Shown piece by piece: positions 1-8,905 of a stretch of 64,000 nt of DNA. Position 1 is the stretch's first letter. Every line of letters starts with the position of its first letter. The notes beneath the pieces were generated by a model, which searched no databases, had not been told where the DNA came from, and saw only the letters and a program-made list of their open reading frames with translations. Origin of the DNA: Halolactibacillus alkaliphilus (GTDB lineage: Bacteria > Bacillota > Bacilli > Bacillales > Amphibacillaceae); contig NZ_FOWN01000006.1 of NCBI RefSeq assembly GCF_900115465.1, positions 62,001-126,000 on the forward strand, read 5' to 3'. Position numbers and translations under genes: made by a program.

Positions 1-1559
1 TTATAGATAGCGTTCGATAAGGGTGTAACTTCCGGTCACGGTACATCCTTAGATGTTGCGGATTTAGTTCCTTTATAAGTTCTGATGGTTTTCTTACTGA
101 TGTCATATAAAGCAAATCATTCGCACGCGTCATACCAACGTATAAAAGCTTGCGCTCCTCTGTTCTCACAGTATCTTCATCATCAATATCAGCAAATTTA
201 TAATTTGGTATAATTCCATCATCTAGATTGACAAGTAGGATCACTTTAAATTCAAGCCCTTTTATCGAATGCATCGTTAAGCATTTAACAGCGTCTTTCT
301 CAAAATCGGGTTTTTGAACTTTGAGTTGATGGACTGGAATTTTTTTCTGATAATAAGTACTGCTCAATATCTTCTAAAAACCGTGATTCTTTTGCGACAA
401 TACAAATGTCTTTGTATTGATATTCACCGATCAATGATTCAATTTCTTGTTTTAAAAATACTAAATGAGACGAATGGTCCTTAAAAAAGCGGTAAATAGG
501 TGCATGACCATGTCGATCGATAAGGGCCGGTTTGACAAAATCAACATTACTCAATATCGCTTCATCATGTTCAATAAGACCATAAGCAGCTTTTGAAATT
601 TCAGTCGTTGTCCGGTAGTTTTTTGATAATGTTCTTGCCCGACCACTCATATCAAATCCAATTGTGGTATACGCTCGCCCTTTACCTAGCCAACTTAAAT
701 GATAGATACTCTGAGTATTATCTGCGACGAACATAATCGATTGGTGTGGCTTATCCGTTTGAACATGTGTAATGTACATCAGTTGGACTTTAGTTAAGTC
801 CTGACTCTCATCGATAATAATATGTGTGTAGCCTTCAGGTGGATGTTCCTCTACTTCTCTTAAAGCCATCAGATTGATTGTCGGAAAATCCACCCACTGT
901 TCTTTTAACATCAGACGGTCATAATGTTCCTTCAGTGCAAAAATCGCTTCGCGCGTTTCTGAATTTTTATGCAACTTCTGTGGCATCCCTTTACTTCCTG
1001 TTGCTCTTCCAATCCGATCAATTTCTTGATAGACGTTAAGATCTTGAATATCACATGCTTTTAGCCAATGAATTTCATCAAGTAAAAAGTTTTGAAACTT
1101 CGGGCTAAGAATCGTCACATCTTTATAATTATCTTTCATGTCGTAAAGGGCATGATTCATTACTTTTAATAATTGGCGGCGATTGGTCATCGTTTTTAAT
1201 TGTAAACCTAAACGCGTCATTCTCGCTTTAAAAGAACGATACATTAATTTATCAATCGTTGTAATGGTAACATCTGTTTTATGTTCCGATAAAAACGAAT
1301 CGTAGGTCTCCTCTTCAGATAATTGATTAAATTGATAATGAATAAAATTAAGCAATGTTTTATTATAAGTAACAAGTAAAATGCGATCGTCTGGTTCGAA
1401 ACAATAATGTTCCTTCAAAAAGGACACTCGTCGAATCGCAACACTTGTTTTTCCTGATCCAGCTACACCTTTAACAGCCAGATGTCCTTGTGGTTCTAAT
1501 TCGACAATTTTACGTTGTTCGACGTTTAGTTTCATTGCACGTGCCTCCATCAAAGTCAT
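1..1559 (-). pseudogene. UvrD/Rep-type superfamily I helicase, frameshifted, 3' end outside window
   Basis: ATP-dependent superfamily I helicase related to UvrD, PcrA and Rep. The first frame (down to 300) has Walker A GVAGSGKTS near residue 31, Walker B IIIDESQD, the ADNTQSIY motif and NYRTTTEI. The best start is the ATG at 1535, which has GGAGG eight bases upstream; the upstream ATG at 1559 has no comparable site. The first frame stops at 300, but the missing C-terminal motifs (MHSIKGLEFKV and LLYVGMTRA) continue in another frame from about 340 down to the window edge. Removing one base from the run of seven T (plus strand 340-346) would join the two frames. It is a recent pseudogene, a phase-variable gene or a sequencing error; a programmed slip is less likely. 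The host process is not evident from the context. Confidence 0.8.
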
Positions 1560-1650
1560 TTATACATTCATACGACCTATTTTACCATATATATATAGGC
1601 TATTTTGCGGATTTTGTCATCTTTTTTAGTCTTTCTTCTTTGTTTAAAAT

Positions 1651-1720
1651 GTTGAACTACCCCTACCTAACATTCTCACGAATGTTTGAAGAAGGTGGCT
1701 TCTCACTCTAAAACGATAAA
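1651..1720 (+). repeat. Dispersed 70-bp hairpin repeat, copy A (IS200/IS605-end-like)
   Basis: Begins GTTGAACTACCCC and ends CTCTAAAACGATAAA. It holds an inner hairpin (AACATTC, loop TCAC, GAATGTT) and an outer stem (ACCT with AGGT). It differs from copy C (59416-59485) at only about four positions, and the identity stops exactly after ACGATAAA. The design resembles the right ends of IS200/IS605 elements that also encode the omega RNA of TnpB, but no transposase or TnpB is present. It lies upstream of the helicase gene. Confidence 0.75.
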
Positions 1721-2075
1721 TAAGACCCGCGCTGATCCGGTTAGCACTAAAAGAGTCAGAAAAGTGGCTGGATTTGAGTTTAATAGACTAGCAGACATCT
1801 ATGACTTTTAGCCAGTCACCTCTCCATTAAAAAAGCAAACAAAAATAGCATGTAGTCTTAAATCAAACGGGTGCGTCTGGTGATTGTGAAAAGCATATAA
1901 AAACTTAAGGGATAACAGGTGCGAGGATGTGAATTAAAACAACAAAAAGACGACACATGTATTCGAAAATATGAATACGGTGTCGTCTTTTTTTGATTTT
2001 AATTAAACGGACATGAAGCACATCACAAACTGTTCAGTAGCCTTTACCTGTCCGTGTGCCTTTTTGTCCTTATCA
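1721..2075. other. Intergenic stretch with one terminator
   Basis: No convincing coding sequence. Besides the terminator at 1944-1992 there is an imperfect inverted repeat, GTGGCTGG (1764-1771) against CCAGTCAC (1812-1819). Nothing else is recognised. Confidence 0.5.
1944..1992. terminator. Bidirectional intrinsic terminator after the mutase operon
   Basis: AAAAAGACGACAC pairs with GTGTCGTCTTTTT, with a second inner stem GTATTC/GAATAC. T runs follow on both strands. It lies about 85 bp beyond the stop codon of the leftward mutase gene at 2076. Confidence 0.85.
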
Positions 2076-3926
2076 TTAGTTACACTGACTGACTTTTAGT
2101 TGTTTTAACCGCGCTTTTTCTCTTAATGGCGCTTCATCTTCCCAATCGTTGTAGACATCAATAAAACCATAGCGCGAAGGCTTCGTCAACATTTCTGGAT
2201 GTTTAAAATCTGGATGCATGATGCCTGGTGCGGTCATTATTTTTTGTTCCATAGCTTTTGTTAAAGCTTCTTCATCACTTAAACATAGCGCCAACTCATT
2301 AAGTGCCATGCCCTCACGATAATGACGTGATAACTTTGCGATTTCTACTAACACAACACGCGCTTCTTCTAATAAATAGTCGACACGGTTTCTCACAACG
2401 TCATGTTCAAAGTAAGGCAACAATTTTTCTTTATGTTCATGATACAACCTCGCTGCCCGGCGAACAAGTTGACTACTTTCAATCACATCATCTGCCGTCG
2501 CCGCATGATGTGCCTCACAGTAACTCACTAAGTGGAATACATCCGGATTAAACATCATTTGAAGCAGTGTTGTTCGTGCCAATTGTACTTTTGCAATATC
2601 TAAGTCAGTACTAAAATGTTCAATGCCACTTCGAGCTTCCATATAGATTTGACTCGTATTGCCTTTTGGTCTGACCCACTCAATCACTTGTTTAGCCGCT
2701 GTCATTTTCGCTAAATCAGCGAAATCCCCTGTTTCAGCTGGCTTATTGAATTGATGTTGGAAAATCATATCTTTCACACCCGCTGTGTACATCACACTTG
2801 CGATCAGTGCGTAGTCCACGACAAATAGCGTGTCATGAATAAAGCGGGAAGACCATTGATTAGGGTCGTTCATTTCTACTGGGATACCTTGATCAGCTAA
2901 ATACTTAACCGTCGCTTTATGTTCTTTGATCGCTTCTTTTACACTTAAGGGGCCACGTCCGTCTAATTCACTAAACCAAAACAGTGGGACGGCCTGGTGT
3001 GCGCCTTTTAACATACCGATTTCTAAACACGTATCAACAAAGGGCACCAAATCTTTTACATGGGCATAAGGTTTAACTGCAGGGTAGTTACCCATACGCG
3101 ACGCTTCATATAGTGCTGTTAAATCTGCGACATCTTTATACGGTACCCCGCCATCATTTTTCATCGTTTTAAAAGCTGAGTGATCACCAAAGTAACGCTG
3201 TGACAAGTCACTCGAACCGAGTGACACTTCATCAACCGCGCCATGTAGCGCTAATTTTTTAATCCCCTCAACTGTCGGTTCAATCGTATCACCCGGAATA
3301 CCAAAATGGGTACGAATGAGTGGTAAGTCTGTTTCCTTCATCCGAATGGGAAAGTGATTCAATGCGTCATCCGTTGGTTTTACTCGCCCTGGTTCATTCA
3401 AATAATCGTCATCTTTAATAACGTCTAAAGCTAATTGATCAAGTAAGTCAATGCCTTCAGGTTTAAATTCTCGGATCATTTGATCTATGACAGCGTCTCT
3501 AAGCGAAGCCTCTTCGACCTCTAAGAAGTTAAGTGTTTGTTCTGTCCGGAGAACAATGTCTTTATGCGAACCAATCAATGTTAACGGGTACGCATCAACT
3601 AAAGCTGTTTTTTCGACTTCATCAAGCGTAGGATAAAGCGCTGCAAAACACACTTTTCGCTTGGGGTCATTGAAAAAGCCCTGTTGTTCTAAAAGGGTCA
3701 GCATCTTTGTTAATTCTTCCATCGCTTTATCTTTTGATAAGCGATAACTTAAACCAATATACTTCGGATCTTTTTCTAATAAGACCTGTATTTTTTCTTC
3801 GTTTGTTAATTGTGGTGGCAACACCTCAACCGCCAAACCTACTTGACGTGCCACCTTACTCGCTTTATGAAGACCAACCGTATGCGGGTCGTAGCCGAGT
3901 GTCATCCCAATAAATAATGCTTTCAT
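2076..3926 (-). CDS. Fused cobalamin-binding and glutamate-mutase-E-like protein
   Basis: Probable adenosylcobalamin-dependent carbon-skeleton mutase, cytosolic. Residues 1 to about 130 look like a B12-binding Rossmann domain. DPHTVG at 13-18 fits the DxHxxG motif, whose histidine ligates cobalt, and S60 falls about 41 residues later as in the family. The rest, from about 150 to 480, resembles the TIM barrel of glutamate (methylaspartate) mutase subunit E, including IRTHFGIPGDTI. The length of 616 is close to the sum of the separate clostridial S and E subunits, so this looks like a natural fusion. The usual GG near residue 95 is not obvious. The start overlaps the stop of the opine-dehydrogenase-like gene by four bases, indicating translational coupling. 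The real substrate is unknown; a 3-methylaspartate-type rearrangement is inference. Confidence 0.65.
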   Translation of the reverse strand: MKALFIGMTLGYDPHTVGLHKASKVARQVGLAVEVLPPQLTNEEKIQVLLEKDPKYIGLSYRLSKDKAMEELTKMLTLLEQQGFFNDPKRKVCFAALYPTLDEVEKTALVDAYPLTLIGSHKDIVLRTEQTLNFLEVEEASLRDAVIDQMIREFKPEGIDLLDQLALDVIKDDDYLNEPGRVKPTDDALNHFPIRMKETDLPLIRTHFGIPGDTIEPTVEGIKKLALHGAVDEVSLGSSDLSQRYFGDHSAFKTMKNDGGVPYKDVADLTALYEASRMGNYPAVKPYAHVKDLVPFVDTCLEIGMLKGAHQAVPLFWFSELDGRGPLSVKEAIKEHKATVKYLADQGIPVEMNDPNQWSSRFIHDTLFVVDYALIASVMYTAGVKDMIFQHQFNKPAETGDFADLAKMTAAKQVIEWVRPKGNTSQIYMEARSGIEHFSTDLDIAKVQLARTTLLQMMFNPDVFHLVSYCEAHHAATADDVIESSQLVRRAARLYHEHKEKLLPYFEHDVVRNRVDYLLEEARVVLVEIAKLSRHYREGMALNELALCLSDEEALTKAMEQKIMTAPGIMHPDFKHPEMLTKPSRYGFIDVYNDWEDEAPLREKARLKQLKVSQCN

Positions 3927-5212
3927 GAAACCACCTCTAATTCTCTGTCTGGTTCGACGATTTTAAAGCAATCACCAGATAGGTAACGAATTATATAATC
4001 CGTTGGAAAATCAACTAAATCACGCCAATCATCTGTTTCAATACGGCGATAATAGCGAAAATAAAGGGCTAATATGTCCTTAATAGGTGTGACATCGAGT
4101 CCTAATCGTTCGCCAATGGCCGCTAGTGGCACAAGCCCTGTCGGGACATCTTCTTCAACGTATCGACTTTGCGGAACGGAGCGTTGTTGATACGTCTTCG
4201 TCCGTCCAATTGTCTCTCCTAATGTTTCTTTTGGATCACGTTTAACATCATACGTATAGGCAAGCCAATGTTGAGCTGATAAAATTGAGTCATTAATTTC
4301 TCGTAAATAATCATGACGTACTTGACGAAGTTGATCAATATCATCAATCTCTTCTTCTTTATCACGCAAATGATTCATAATCTCTTGGAATCGTTCATCA
4401 TTTGGTTGATCTTTTAATCCAAATACATTTAACCCTAATATTTTTGCAATTGTTAACCGAATTTGATCAATCGCTTCTAAATGAGCTGTGACTTTCTTGT
4501 TACCGAATATACCTTCCATATAAAATGAGTAGCCTTCACCTTTACTCTCTGCGTCCTTAATAGCATCGTAGTTTAAAAGATAGGCAGCTGGATGGAAAAT
4601 CGCGCCAATATTCCCGATCGACGTTGTCGCCGGCAGTGTATTAAGTAATGCCTGTGGAAATAAGCTCTGAATATTCGCGATTTGTTCTTTAGTAAAGGCA
4701 CCCTCAAGTGACACGAGCCAACTTCTTTTACGTCGTTTAATGTACACACTCCCCGCACTCGGTGCTTTACATGAGTAGGGGTTAGTAGAAAAACAAACGA
4801 ACGGATAATCTTCACCTAAAATCGACCATAAATAAGGTACCGCAAATGTACGTGATGGTGAAAGAATAATCGGAATACGTTTATTTTTTATACCTGCATC
4901 TGCCAATTGTTTAATTGAACTTTGAGTGAAGTGTGAAGGGTGAGCTAAAATAATAACATCAGCGTCAGCAATCAGTGCTTGTAAATCATGTCCAACATCT
5001 TTTGGACCAAGCTGAACTAAATGTGACATTTCGTGTTGTTCATTTTCTGGACGTTCTAAATAAATGCCTCGTTGTTGCTGGATAGCTTCAACAAAACATG
5101 TCCCGTTTTCTGACGGTCTAGCGTATCCGTATACGCTGTGACCTTGTTCGACCATATCGACTAAAAAAGCACGTCCCGATTGCGAGCTTACCGAATGGAT
5201 ACCAATCTTCAT
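3923..5212 (-). CDS. Opine-dehydrogenase-like NAD(P)-dependent enzyme
   Basis: Family members reductively condense an amino acid with a 2-oxo acid, or reverse this, using NAD(P)H. The N-terminus has a beta-alpha-beta start (MKIGIHSVSSQSGR), a degenerate dinucleotide-binding loop. ADVIILAHPSHF and IILSPSRTF follow as in octopine/nopaline dehydrogenases. IFHPAAYLLN, with H207, is at the place of the catalytic histidine. The length of 429 fits single-chain opine dehydrogenases. It is the first gene of a two-gene operon, and the mutase-like gene overlaps it by ATGA. No nicotianamine-synthase-like gene or metallophore exporter is seen nearby, so a staphylopine-type pathway cannot be claimed. Substrates are unknown; a related ketoreductase role is possible. 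Confidence 0.6.
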   Translation of the reverse strand: MKIGIHSVSSQSGRAFLVDMVEQGHSVYGYARPSENGTCFVEAIQQQRGIYLERPENEQHEMSHLVQLGPKDVGHDLQALIADADVIILAHPSHFTQSSIKQLADAGIKNKRIPIILSPSRTFAVPYLWSILGEDYPFVCFSTNPYSCKAPSAGSVYIKRRKRSWLVSLEGAFTKEQIANIQSLFPQALLNTLPATTSIGNIGAIFHPAAYLLNYDAIKDAESKGEGYSFYMEGIFGNKKVTAHLEAIDQIRLTIAKILGLNVFGLKDQPNDERFQEIMNHLRDKEEEIDDIDQLRQVRHDYLREINDSILSAQHWLAYTYDVKRDPKETLGETIGRTKTYQQRSVPQSRYVEEDVPTGLVPLAAIGERLGLDVTPIKDILALYFRYYRRIETDDWRDLVDFPTDYIIRYLSGDCFKIVEPDRELEVVS

Positions 5213-5268
5213 ATCTTTCTTCTCCTCTAACTATTATAGTAGCCATTAAAGATGAGGCATGCCCCATC

Positions 5269-5430
5269 AAAAAACGTGTGTCGCGGATGGCCTAACAAAC
5301 ACATCCGACGCTATTTTATTTTTCTCTTCCCTTACATCTCCACCTCCATTTTCGTTTTTTTGCAACCGGTATCACGACTGATATGACTAGCCTCATATCA
5401 CTTCTACCGATTTATATCAAAATGATTATA
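5269..5430 (-). promoter_or_regulatory. Promoter and structured leader of the opine/mutase operon
   Basis: A TATAAT -10 (5430 to 5425, minus strand) with only a weak -35 would start transcription near 5418, leaving a leader of about 205 nt. Just downstream is a perfect repeat TGATATGA (5379-5386) / TCATATCA (5393-5400), flanked by CGGTA/TACCG (5367-5371, 5405-5409). Further on, a CGGATG/CATCCG stem (about 5282-5311) is followed after seven bases by TTTTTT (5274-5269), an imperfect attenuator-like terminator. I looked for a cobalamin-riboswitch core and did not find one. Confidence 0.4.
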
Positions 5431-5603
5431 GCACCTCAAATCAAAAAAGAATAGCAAAACTTTTCGGCATTTTTCTTATTTTTAAACCTTCCGGTTTAAA
5501 AGGCTTGATACGATTGATTTTACGTCTCATTATCATTAAAAATTTGAATAAATCTGAAAAATCCCAAGACTTTTTCAAGAGATATTGTTTTAATTATCTA
5601 AAC

Positions 5604-5638
5604 CGTGCTTTATACTTATCTATTAAGCATAGAGCACG
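5604..5638 (+). promoter_or_regulatory. Inverted repeat upstream of the AraC gene
   Basis: CGTGCTTTAT (5604-5613) faces ATAGAGCACG (5629-5638), with 9 of 10 positions complementary and a 15-base spacer. It overlaps a TATACT -10 candidate at 5611-5616; a TTGTTT at 5585 is 20 bp upstream, too far for a standard promoter. It could be an operator for the AraC protein or a leader hairpin. Confidence 0.4.
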
Positions 5639-5689
5639 ATTCACTGCTCAATAACCAAAAAAAGAAGCTGTCAGAAAGGTTAAAAGACG

Positions 5690-6577
5690 ATGAAAAAAGA
5701 TAGTCAACACTTCTTACAATTTAAAGAGCGCACGCAACACGGAAACGACAATTTCCCACTACAACTGTATCACCAAGTTACACACACTGAAAAAGGACTC
5801 ATTTTTCATAATCATTGGCATGATGAAGCGGAGTTGTTTTATGTGACGGAAGGCGAAATTGATTTAGTAGTTGATGAAGTGGCTTTTTCCGCTAAAGAGC
5901 ATACGATGGTATTGATTCCACCTAACATTATCCACGGTGCCTACCTCTCTAAAGATAAAAAAGCTTGTTTTTCATCGATTGTTTTTCATCCGGATTTTAT
6001 CTCCAGTAAACGCGTCGATAAAATTCAAACGACACAACTCGATCCGTTTTTAACTAATACCTTTCACTCTACTTACATACTAAATATCGGTGATTATACT
6101 CACGGTGCCCTGAAAAAATCATTCCAATCGTTTCAAGAATGTTATCATAGCCATCACCACTATGCTGAACTTGCTATGAAGGGCTATCTCTTTCAGATGC
6201 TATTTTTTCTTCTTGAAAGAGAAAGAGAAGACCCAACGCAAGCATTTACGAAAAGTTTGAATGAGGATAGGAAAAAGAAAATTCTTACCTTTATAGGTGA
6301 TCACTATCAAGACGACATTAACCTAAATGATTTAGCCCATGTTTTATCATTGAGTAAGGAACAGTTTTGTCGTTTTTTTAAACAATCCTTTCACACTACA
6401 CCGATACATTATTTAACACAATTCCGGTTAAATCGTGCGATGGAACTTTTAAAAAACAGTGATTTACCTATTATTACAATTGCTTTAGATGTTGGTTTTA
6501 CAAGTAGTAACTACTTCACCATCGTTTTTAAAAAAGTGACGGGCATGACACCTTCAGAATACCGTAAAGTGACATGA
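5690..6577 (+). CDS. AraC-family transcriptional regulator with cupin sensor domain
   Basis: DNA-binding regulator of sugar genes. The N-terminal half is a cupin-like sensor (HNHWHDEAELFYVTEGE near residues 40-57, a metal- or sugar-binding type pocket). The C-terminal 100 residues hold the two helix-turn-helix motifs typical of AraC, ending DVGFTSSNYFTIVFKKVTG and a TPSEYR tail. The length of 295 is usual. AAAGG lies before the ATG. It is followed 87 bp downstream by a GH31 glycosidase on the same strand, whose promoter has a good -10 and a poor -35, as expected for an activator-dependent promoter. It is also divergent from the opine/mutase operon, so it could control either. The ligand is unknown. 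Confidence 0.85.
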   Translation: MKKDSQHFLQFKERTQHGNDNFPLQLYHQVTHTEKGLIFHNHWHDEAELFYVTEGEIDLVVDEVAFSAKEHTMVLIPPNIIHGAYLSKDKKACFSSIVFHPDFISSKRVDKIQTTQLDPFLTNTFHSTYILNIGDYTHGALKKSFQSFQECYHSHHHYAELAMKGYLFQMLFFLLEREREDPTQAFTKSLNEDRKKKILTFIGDHYQDDINLNDLAHVLSLSKEQFCRFFKQSFHTTPIHYLTQFRLNRAMELLKNSDLPIITIALDVGFTSSNYFTIVFKKVTGMTPSEYRKVT

Positions 6578-6616
6578 TTTTAATAGTATTTGCCATGAAA
6601 CTACACGCTTTAATTC

Positions 6617-6660
6617 GTCCTCCTCTTTATAATAAGGCTTACAAACAATTGGAGGAGGAG
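6617..6660 (+). promoter_or_regulatory. GH31 promoter -10 and SD-complementary segment
   Basis: TATAAT at 6628-6633 is a good -10 for the GH31 gene, with no recognisable -35. TCCTCCTC (6618-6625) is exactly complementary to GAGGAGGA inside the very strong Shine-Dalgarno before the ATG at 6665. Transcripts from this promoter would start after the complement, but read-through RNA from the araC gene would include it and could mask the ribosome binding site. Confidence 0.4.
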
Positions 6661-6664
6661 TACA

Positions 6665-8659
6665 ATGTCATTTTTTACACACGGTCATGATTTTTTAGAG
6701 TACCATAACGGCGGTGAGACGCTGCGCATCACTAGCTGGGGAGAAAGTAGTTTTCGCGTTACATCTGTTCCTAATGGCCCTTTAGATTTAAATAGTCACG
6801 CATTACTTCTACAAAAAACATCTGCAACGATCAACATAGACGATGAAGTAGCAGAAATATCGAATGGTCAAATTTCTGCCGTAATCGATACAAGAGGTTG
6901 GAACAGCTCCGCTGTTATTACTTTCTATAACGATAAAAAAGAACCGATATTAAAAGAAATTAATGGCGGAGGTGCCCTTGTTAAAAAAGCGCGATTCTTT
7001 AAAGCACATATTGGTGGAGATTTTCATTTAAAAGCAACATTTGAAGCTAATCCAAATGAAAAAATATACGGTATGGGCCAATACCAACAAGACATCTTAG
7101 ATTTAAAAGGCTGCAACATTGAGTTGGCTCATCGTAACTCGCAAGCGTCCATTCCTTTTTATGTCTCAAGTCTTGGTTACGGTTTCCTGTGGCATAATCC
7201 CGCCATTGGTAGTGTATCTTTTGGCAATAACACGACCGAATGGCGAGCTGATAGCACAAAACAGTTAGACTATTGGATTACTGTTGGAGATACTCCCGCA
7301 AAAATAGAAGAACAATATAGTGCTGTTACAGGACGGGCTCCAATGATGCCTGAATATGGACTAGGTTTTTGGCAATGTAAATTACGTTATCATAATCAAG
7401 CGCAAGTGCTTGAAGTAGCACGAGAATATCATCGACGCAACATTCCTGTTGATGTGTTTGTCATTGATTATTATCACTGGCCACGCTGTGGTGATTTCTG
7501 TTTTGATGAAGCCGCATTTCCAGACCCTAAAGCCATGGTAGATGAACTAAAGTCATATGGTATGGAAGTAATGGTATCTGTTTGGCCTCAAATCGATTGG
7601 CGAAGCGAAAATTTCCAAGAAATGTACCAAAAAGGCTTACTAGTTCAAACAGATCGCGGACTCAATGTTCAAATGAGTTTTCATGGAAATAATGTTTTTT
7701 ATGATGCCACGAATCCTCAAGCAAGGCAGTATGTCTGGGAGAAATGTTATGAAAACTATGGGAAACATGGGATTAAATTATTTTGGTTAGATGAAGCTGA
7801 ACCTGAATTCACTACGTATGACTTTGATAATTACCGCTATTTTGAAGGCAGTGTGCTCCAAGTAGGTAATATATACCCAAGAGAATACGCTCGAGGATTT
7901 TTTGAAGGACAAAAAAAATCAGGGCAAAACGATATCATTAATCTCGTGCGCTGTGCGTGGGTGGGAAGTCAACAATATGGCACACTCATTTGGTCCGGCG
8001 ATATCCATTCAACCTATGAAGATTTCCGCAATCAAATCGTGGCTGGTCTTCATATGGGCTTATCTGGTATCCCTTGGTGGACAACCGATATCGGCGGGTT
8101 TCATGGTGGTAATATTTATGATAAGGATTTTCAAAACTTACTCATACGCTGGTTCCAATTCGGCACATTTTGTCCTGTTATGCGCTTACATGGCAGCCGA
8201 ATCCCGCATGAGGAACTCTTCAAAGCTAACGGTGAACCAACCGAATGGACAGGAGCACCTAATGAAATTTGGAGTTATGGGGAAGATAATTATCAAATTA
8301 TGAAAAAATTCATTCATATTCGTGAAGCGATGCGTGATTATACTCGTCAGCTAATGGCAGATGCGCATCAGTCTGGTGCGCCAGTTATGCGCGCAATGTT
8401 TTATGAATTCCCTGATGAAAAAGTGGCTTGGGAGCTTGCTACACAATATATGTATGGTCCAGATATATTGGTTGCACCGATAGTAGAAGCATATCTAACG
8501 ACGCGTCAAGTCTTTTTACCGAGTGGCTCATCATGGACCGAAGCACACACGGGTGATATATTTGAAGGCGGACAGTGGTTGGAGGTAACTGCTGATATCA
8601 ACACTTTACCAATCTTTTTACGTGACGGTAAACAACACTACCTTATCGGCCTAGTTTAA
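6665..8659 (+). CDS. GH31 family alpha-glycosidase (alpha-xylosidase/alpha-glucosidase type)
   Basis: Retaining alpha-glycoside hydrolase, probably cytosolic because no signal peptide is visible. An N-terminal beta-sandwich (about 1-225) precedes the catalytic barrel. The nucleophile is D376 in WLDEAEPE and the likely acid/base is D446 in WSGDIHSTYEDF. GIPWWTTDIGGF (469-480) and VMRLHGSR (505-512) are also family signatures. The length of 664 is typical. The strong GGAGGAGG site fixes the start. It is downstream of, and probably activated by, the AraC gene at 5690. No transporter adjoins it. Exact specificity (xylose, glucose or galactose at the non-reducing end) cannot be read from the sequence. 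Confidence 0.9.
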   Translation: MSFFTHGHDFLEYHNGGETLRITSWGESSFRVTSVPNGPLDLNSHALLLQKTSATINIDDEVAEISNGQISAVIDTRGWNSSAVITFYNDKKEPILKEINGGGALVKKARFFKAHIGGDFHLKATFEANPNEKIYGMGQYQQDILDLKGCNIELAHRNSQASIPFYVSSLGYGFLWHNPAIGSVSFGNNTTEWRADSTKQLDYWITVGDTPAKIEEQYSAVTGRAPMMPEYGLGFWQCKLRYHNQAQVLEVAREYHRRNIPVDVFVIDYYHWPRCGDFCFDEAAFPDPKAMVDELKSYGMEVMVSVWPQIDWRSENFQEMYQKGLLVQTDRGLNVQMSFHGNNVFYDATNPQARQYVWEKCYENYGKHGIKLFWLDEAEPEFTTYDFDNYRYFEGSVLQVGNIYPREYARGFFEGQKKSGQNDIINLVRCAWVGSQQYGTLIWSGDIHSTYEDFRNQIVAGLHMGLSGIPWWTTDIGGFHGGNIYDKDFQNLLIRWFQFGTFCPVMRLHGSRIPHEELFKANGEPTEWTGAPNEIWSYGEDNYQIMKKFIHIREAMRDYTRQLMADAHQSGAPVMRAMFYEFPDEKVAWELATQYMYGPDILVAPIVEAYLTTRQVFLPSGSSWTEAHTGDIFEGGQWLEVTADINTLPIFLRDGKQHYLIGLV

Positions 8660-8808
8660 CTTGATTTGAGCATTCATTGCTACGCCAGTTGGTGAGCGAT
8701 AAGTGCTATTCTAAGCAGTGTTCACTCAAGAACTGACAAATTAGACATATTATTAAGTCTACATTTGAATAAATTGAAAAAACATAAACCCCTGATCAAA
8801 ATATAAAA

Positions 8809-8843
8809 AAGTATGGCTCGAGTCGCTGACTCGAGCCATACTT
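8809..8843. terminator. Bidirectional terminator between convergent genes
   Basis: A perfect 16-bp stem (8809-8824 with 8828-8843, loop GCT) has A-rich and T-rich flanks on the two sides. It serves the GH31 gene (plus) and the membrane-protein gene at 8906 (minus). Confidence 0.9.
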
Positions 8844-8905
8844 TTCTCTTCCTTTATTTAACTTAGATGTTTCTTTTTTTCTTTGATCAAACGCACTTTT
8901 TATGC

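Noticed and set aside
4573-4815. 80-residue minus-strand frame inside the opine-dehydrogenase gene
   Set aside because: Shadow frame of a well-supported gene, no ribosome site, unusual composition.
5213-5418. Cobalamin riboswitch before the B12-mutase operon
   Set aside because: The leader length fits, but the conserved B12-box and core elements are not found.
7902-8303. 133-residue plus-strand frame inside the GH31 gene
   Set aside because: Overlaps the conserved GH31 catalytic region in another frame; a shadow.
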